A stretch of DNA of 6,671 bases from Rhodobiaceae bacterium. Lineage in GTDB: Bacteria > Pseudomonadota > Alphaproteobacteria > Parvibaculales > Parvibaculaceae. Position 1 is the stretch's first letter, and the number at the start of each line of letters is the position of its first letter. The notes below the pieces were generated by a model. The model did not search any database. It was not told the DNA's origin and worked only from the letters and a program-made list of their open reading frames with translations. Shown here piece by piece: positions 1 to 6,671 of the stretch. The stretch lies in the NCBI GenBank assembly GCA_027352645.1, contig DAIEIL010000094.1:1-6671 (forward strand). The letters are read 5' to 3'. A program made the position numbers and the translations under genes.

Positions 1-4524
<4,524 letters not shown>

Positions 4525-4533
4525 ATCCAAAAT

Positions 4534-4541
4534 CCTCACCT
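4534..4541 (-). promoter_or_regulatory. Ribosome binding site for gltB (supports the start at 4524)
   Basis: Read on the minus strand the bases are AGGTGAGG, ending 9 nt before the ATG at 4524. This is a good Shine-Dalgarno match and supports that start. A second option exists: ATG at 4506-4504 (Met7) has GGAG at 4519-4516, also 9 nt upstream. Both starts lie within the predicted propeptide, so the mature protein beginning at Cys31 would be the same. Confidence 0.6.
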
Positions 4542-4682
4542 GTCTGTCCCATGTGCGTCTGGAGGCAGACCGTTCCCGTTGCCGTTTGCGTTCTGATGCC
4601 TGCCGGCAGCCCTGAAGAGGTCGCCGGAGGCCGCGGAACGCTTATCGGATCGCACGCCTAATTGCAAAATTGACCCGCAGGG

Positions 4683-4705
4683 CGCTCAGTGCCCCGTCGC
4701 TCAGT
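4683..4705. repeat. 8-bp direct repeat CGCTCAGT, two copies 15 bp apart
   Basis: CGCTCAGT occurs at 4683-4690 and again at 4698-4705, with 7 bp between the copies. The pair lies about 160-180 bp upstream of the gltB start in the divergent gap. Two exact octamers in tandem orientation could be binding sites for a regulator, but the spacing (15 bp, about one and a half helical turns) is not typical and no known motif is recognised. Chance is possible. Confidence 0.35.
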
Positions 4706-4908
4706 TCGCCGACAGACTCTAACTATTTGAAATTAAAGGTAAATCGGCGTCCATTGCGGATAGGTCCGCTGCTGCTCGCAGGATTGGCCCCCACGACGGG
4801 GGACTAAACCCACTTCAGCGAGGGGATCATGCCCAATGCGCCGGATTGAATCAAGCAAATATGGCAGGATTGCTGACCTAAAAATGTCTCACGCCGGTTC
4901 TGCCCCGC

Positions 4909-4925
4909 GGCGTTGCAAAAACGCC
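4909..4925. other. Hairpin in the divergent gap, 6-bp perfect stem
   Basis: GGCGTT (4909-4914) and AACGCC (4920-4925) pair perfectly around a 5-nt loop. The arm is flanked by two copies of CCGGCG-like GC-rich sequence: exact CCGCGG at 4905-4910 and 4930-4935. On the minus strand the loop includes a short T run, but no gene ends nearby that would need a terminator on either strand. The role is unknown; it may be only a structural coincidence. Confidence 0.3.
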
Positions 4926-4963
4926 TCGTCCGCGGCGGCCAATGGGGTAAATCCCGGCGCATC

Positions 4964-4992
4964 GTGACAGTTGGCGCAGGCTGGCCTATGTC
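4964..4992 (+). promoter_or_regulatory. Candidate sigma70-type promoter for the threonine aldolase gene
   Basis: GTGACA at 4964-4969 matches the TTGACA -35 box at five of six positions. TATGTC at 4987-4992 is a weak -10 box (three of six), and the spacer is exactly 17 bp. Transcription would begin near 5000, leaving a leader of about 57 nt before the TTG start. This is inferred from pattern only. Confidence 0.3.
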
Positions 4993-5044
4993 TGGAGCGT
5001 TATGCGAAATTCCGGTTTCATCCCGCCACGCGGCATAGAGCACC

Positions 5045-5049
5045 GAGGT
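5045..5049 (+). promoter_or_regulatory. Ribosome binding site that fixes the TTG start of the aldolase gene
   Basis: GAGGT lies 7 nt before the TTG at 5057. An in-frame TAG at 5036-5038 is only seven codons upstream, and none of the codons in between is a start codon. The gene therefore cannot begin earlier than the TTG, and the ideally spaced Shine-Dalgarno supports that codon. Confidence 0.75.
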
Positions 5050-5056
5050 CCGGCCC

Positions 5057-6094
5057 TTGATCTTCACCAGCGATAACGCATTCGGCGTGGCACCTGAAAT
5101 TCTCGACGCCATCGCGCGCGCCAATCATGGCGCGGTGCCTTCCTATGGCGAGGACGAGATCACCAGGCGGCTGCAGGGCCGGTTTGCTGAAATATTCGAG
5201 CATGAGGTTGCAGTCTTTCCCGTCGCCACGGGAACGGCGGCGAATGCGCTCGCGCTCGCGACGCTGACGCCGCCCTATGGCGCGGTCCTTTGTCACGAAC
5301 ATGCCCATGTGCATGACGACGAATGCGGCGCACCGGAAATGTTCACCGGCGGGGCGAAGCTCGTCGGCGTCTCCGGCACAGCCGCCAAGATCGATCCGCA
5401 GGCACTCGAAGCAGCGCTCGCGACGATGCCCGCCGGTAACGCCCATAATGTGCAGCCGGCGACGCTCACCGTCACGCAGTCAACCGAGTCGGGCACCGTC
5501 TACACCCTCGGCGAGTTGCGTCGGCTGACGGGTATTGCCCAGGGGCGCGGCCTTGCCGTCCACATGGACGGCGCGCGCTTTGCCAATGCGCTGGTCGCGC
5601 TCGGCTGCTCGCCCGCGGAGATGACATGGAAAGTGGGCGTCGACGTTCTTTCGTTTGGCGCGACCAAGAATGGCGCACTCGCCGCAGAGGCGGTCGTATT
5701 CTTCGATCCGGCTCGCGCGGTGGATTTTGCTTTCCGCCGCAAGCGCGCCGGGCATCTCTTCTCCAAGATGCGTTTCGTCTCGGCGCAGCTCGAAGCCTAT
5801 CTGGCCGATGGGCTCTGGCTTCGAAACGCCGCGCATGCAAATGCCATGGCAAGGCGGATGGCGGACGGGTTGGCGCCGGTCAATTCGGCGCGGCTGCAAG
5901 CGCCGGTCGAGGCAAATGAAATTTTCGTCCGCTTGCCTCGCGAGACGTTGAAGAGGATGCGCGAAGCGGGTGCAGGTTTTCACGCCTGGCCCATGGAGGG
6001 CGACGATGCCGGGAACCGCACGATCAGGCTCGTGACCTCCTTTGCCACGCGGGCCGAAGATGTCGAACGCTTGCTGCAGGTTGTGAGCGGTTGA
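5057..6094 (+). CDS. ltaE: Low-specificity L-threonine aldolase (PLP-dependent, beta-eliminating lyase family)
   Basis: A cytoplasmic fold-type I PLP enzyme that cleaves L-threonine or L-allo-threonine to glycine and acetaldehyde, used in glycine supply and threonine breakdown. The protein is 345 residues, normal for the family. It opens with the FTSDNAFGVAPEI segment typical of aldolase N-termini. GTAAN (59-63) is the cofactor-phosphate region. HEHAH (80-84) contains the active-site histidine that stacks on the ring. HMDGAR (169-174) has Asp171, expected to bind the pyridine nitrogen, and Arg173. SFGATKNG (199-206) carries Lys204, the expected Schiff-base lysine. IRLVTSFAT (323-331) supplies Arg324, probably binding the substrate carboxylate. 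The start is TTG, forced by an upstream in-frame stop and backed by GAGGT 7 nt away; starting at the GTG for Val11 would delete the conserved N-terminus. The gene is divergent from gltB and 93 bp upstream of the HPt gene. Family assignment is firm; preference for threonine over allo-threonine cannot be read from sequence. Confidence 0.93.
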   Translation: MIFTSDNAFGVAPEILDAIARANHGAVPSYGEDEITRRLQGRFAEIFEHEVAVFPVATGTAANALALATLTPPYGAVLCHEHAHVHDDECGAPEMFTGGAKLVGVSGTAAKIDPQALEAALATMPAGNAHNVQPATLTVTQSTESGTVYTLGELRRLTGIAQGRGLAVHMDGARFANALVALGCSPAEMTWKVGVDVLSFGATKNGALAAEAVVFFDPARAVDFAFRRKRAGHLFSKMRFVSAQLEAYLADGLWLRNAAHANAMARRMADGLAPVNSARLQAPVEANEIFVRLPRETLKRMREAGAGFHAWPMEGDDAGNRTIRLVTSFATRAEDVERLLQVVSG

Positions 6095-6120
6095 ACGCGT
6101 CTGCGCCCTGAGCCTTTATC
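6091..6120 (+). promoter_or_regulatory. Weak candidate promoter for the HPt gene
   Basis: TTGAAC at 6091-6096 overlaps the aldolase stop codon and resembles a -35 box. TTTATC at 6115-6120 could be a -10 box after an 18-bp spacer. If real, the HPt gene could be transcribed independently of the aldolase. The matches are modest and read-through from the aldolase is equally possible. Confidence 0.22.
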
Positions 6121-6153
6121 CTTCATTAAGCCTGCTACCTCTAAGCTCGCGGA

Positions 6154-6170
6154 GCCGGAATCTCTCCGGC
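6154..6170. other. Perfect 6-bp hairpin just upstream of the HPt gene
   Basis: GCCGGA (6154-6159) and TCCGGC (6165-6170) form a perfect stem around the 5-nt loop ATCTC. It starts 60 bp after the aldolase stop and ends 17 bp before the HPt start, just ahead of a weak GGGG ribosome site at 6178-6181. No T tract follows, so it is not a standard intrinsic terminator. It could be an attenuating or mRNA-stabilising leader stem, or a factor-assisted stop for aldolase transcripts. Confidence 0.4.
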
Positions 6171-6187
6171 GACATTCGGGGTCTGGC

Positions 6188-6601
6188 ATGGCGAATCCGA
6201 ACACTGCGCCCAGCTATGAAGAGATGATCGCGCAGGCGGAAGCGGCGGTCGCAAGCCTGCGCGGCGCCTATCGTGAGCAACTGACCGAAGATGTTGCGGC
6301 TCTCGTAGACCTCTGGGCGAAGCTCGATCCGCAGGCTCCCGACGCGACGCTCGATGAGGTTCATTCCTTCGCTCATAACATCAAGGGACAGGGCGGCTCG
6401 TTCGGTTACGACCTCATCACCTCGATTGGCGCTTCGCTTTGCGACTACCTGCGCAGCGGCCATCACGTGTCGGTCAGGGAACTCGACATCGTTCATGCGC
6501 ATCTCAAGCTTCTGAAGCTCGTCAGCGACAATGATATTTCGGGGACCGGTGGCGAGATGGGGCAGCGTATCGTCGAAAGGTTACGCTCTCTGACCGGCTG
6601 A
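6188..6601 (+). CDS. Stand-alone HPt (histidine phosphotransfer) domain protein
   Basis: A 137-residue soluble protein, predicted to be an all-helical HPt module that passes a phosphoryl group between a hybrid histidine kinase and a response regulator. The key motif is AHNIKGQGGSFG (62-73): His63 is the likely phospho-acceptor, with Lys66 and Gly67 at the conserved HxxKG positions and the Gly/Phe pattern typical of the active-site helix. Helical segments can be inferred at about 10-47 (a long amphipathic N-terminal helix pair), 53-69, 72-91 and 96-113. There is no signal peptide, membrane segment, kinase ATPase or receiver domain, so it works in trans. The ATG at 6188 has only a weak GGGG site 6 nt upstream. 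It follows the aldolase gene in the same direction by 93 bp and converges on a minus-strand gene at the right edge. The cognate kinase and regulator are not in the window. I do not recognise a named orthologue; it is not obviously ChpT, which is larger. Confidence 0.85.
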   Translation: MANPNTAPSYEEMIAQAEAAVASLRGAYREQLTEDVAALVDLWAKLDPQAPDATLDEVHSFAHNIKGQGGSFGYDLITSIGASLCDYLRSGHHVSVRELDIVHAHLKLLKLVSDNDISGTGGEMGQRIVERLRSLTG

Positions 6602-6616
6602 GCCGGCATTTCCGGC
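6594..6616. terminator. Overlapping GC hairpins between convergent genes (possible terminator)
   Basis: CCGGC (6594-6598) can pair with GCCGG (6602-6606) around the HPt stop codon TGA. The same GCCGG can instead pair with CCGGC at 6612-6616 around a CATTT loop, so the two stems exclude each other. The position between convergent gene ends suits transcription termination, but the stems are only 5 bp and no U tract follows on either strand. Weak support. Confidence 0.3.
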
Positions 6617-6624
6617 GCGAGGGG

Positions 6625-6671
6625 CTACCCAAGCAGGCCGTCGAGATCGTCCAGCGCATTTTCGAGAAGGG
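6625..6671 (-). CDS. 3' end of a convergent gene, product unknown
   Basis: Reading in from the right edge on the minus strand, one frame gives LLENALDDLDGLLG and then TAG (6627-6625). The other two frames read less naturally: one is Arg/Pro/Cys-rich, and the other ends near the same place with a Trp/Cys mix. An acidic, leucine-rich amphipathic tail ending in Gly is typical of a genuine bacterial protein C-terminus. Only 14 residues are visible, so neither the family nor any link to the HPt protein can be stated. The gene would converge on the HPt gene with 23 bp between stop codons. Confidence 0.45.
   Translation of the reverse strand, partial: LLENALDDLDGLLG

Larger units (their letters stand above)
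4525..5056. other. Divergent intergenic region between gltB and the threonine aldolase gene
   Basis: These 532 bp separate two divergently transcribed genes and must hold both promoters. I see no convincing protein-coding frame. Visible items are: a 10-bp perfect palindrome CTGCCGGCAG at 4600-4609, 76 bp upstream of gltB; an 8-bp direct repeat at 4683-4690 and 4698-4705; an AT-rich block at about 4719-4745 in otherwise GC-rich DNA; a 5-bp GC stem at 4788-4802; and a hairpin at 4909-4925. A weak sigma70-like pair for gltB on the minus strand is TTTGCA (4668-4663) and GATAAG (4646-4641) with a 16-bp spacer, 4/6 matches each. I did not find a TGCACC/GGTGCA-type NtrC site or a recognisable riboswitch. 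Confidence 0.7.

Noticed and set aside
4788..4802. CCCCC-ACGAC-GGGGG stem as an intrinsic terminator
   Set aside because: The stem is only 5 bp, lacks a T tract on either strand, and lies between two divergent genes where no terminator is needed.
4829..4849. Six-codon reading frame MPNAPD as a possible leader peptide for the aldolase gene
   Set aside because: The purine run upstream is only 3 nt from the ATG, no threonine- or glycine-rich codon run is present as expected for attenuation, and no terminator/antiterminator pair follows.
4804..5124. Minus-strand 106-codon open frame crossing the divergent gap and the aldolase start
   Set aside because: It begins antisense inside the aldolase coding region, has no convincing ribosome site or known motif, and would occupy the promoter region.
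5018..5983. Minus-strand open frames antisense to the aldolase gene (5018-5446, 5480-5983 and others)
   Set aside because: The plus strand encodes a complete PLP enzyme with all key residues; the opposite frames are composition shadows.
6126..6146. CtrA-type box (TTAA-N7-TTAA) upstream of the HPt gene
   Set aside because: Only one TTAA half-site (in CATTAAGCC) is present; the second half is missing at the right spacing.

Overview
The window looks like ordinary chromosomal DNA from a GC-rich alphaproteobacterium. This rests on the high-GC codon usage, the alphaproteobacterial character of the GltB protein, a TTG start with a strong Shine-Dalgarno, and a stand-alone HPt protein. A Hyphomicrobiales/Parvibaculum-like source is a guess from protein flavour only. 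I see no rRNA, tRNA, CRISPR array, insertion sequence, integrase or phage gene.

Layout. The left two thirds (1-4524, minus strand) is one very long gene, gltB, the large subunit of glutamate synthase. Only its last C-terminal residues run off the left edge. A 532-bp non-coding gap (4525-5056) separates it from a divergent plus-strand gene for a PLP-dependent low-specificity threonine aldolase (5057-6094, TTG start). A short spacer with a perfect 6-bp hairpin follows, then a small plus-strand gene for an HPt phosphotransfer protein (6188-6601). The last 47 bp appear to be the 3' end of a convergent minus-strand gene (stop at 6625-6627). GC-rich hairpins lie between these two convergent ends.

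How the genes relate. GltB is the core of ammonium assimilation: glutamine + 2-oxoglutarate to two glutamates. It would work with GltD, which is not in the window but is expected beyond the left edge. The threonine aldolase interconverts threonine/allo-threonine with glycine and acetaldehyde. Its link to gltB is only shared nitrogen and amino-acid metabolism plus divergent transcription from a common gap. The HPt protein is a histidine-phosphotransfer module whose kinase and response regulator are not visible here.

Novelty. I found no evidence of an undescribed system. The most useful points are the TTG start of the aldolase, two competing starts for the GltB propeptide, the large divergent promoter gap with a small direct repeat, the orphan HPt gene, and a very long open frame antisense to gltB that I judge to be a composition artefact.
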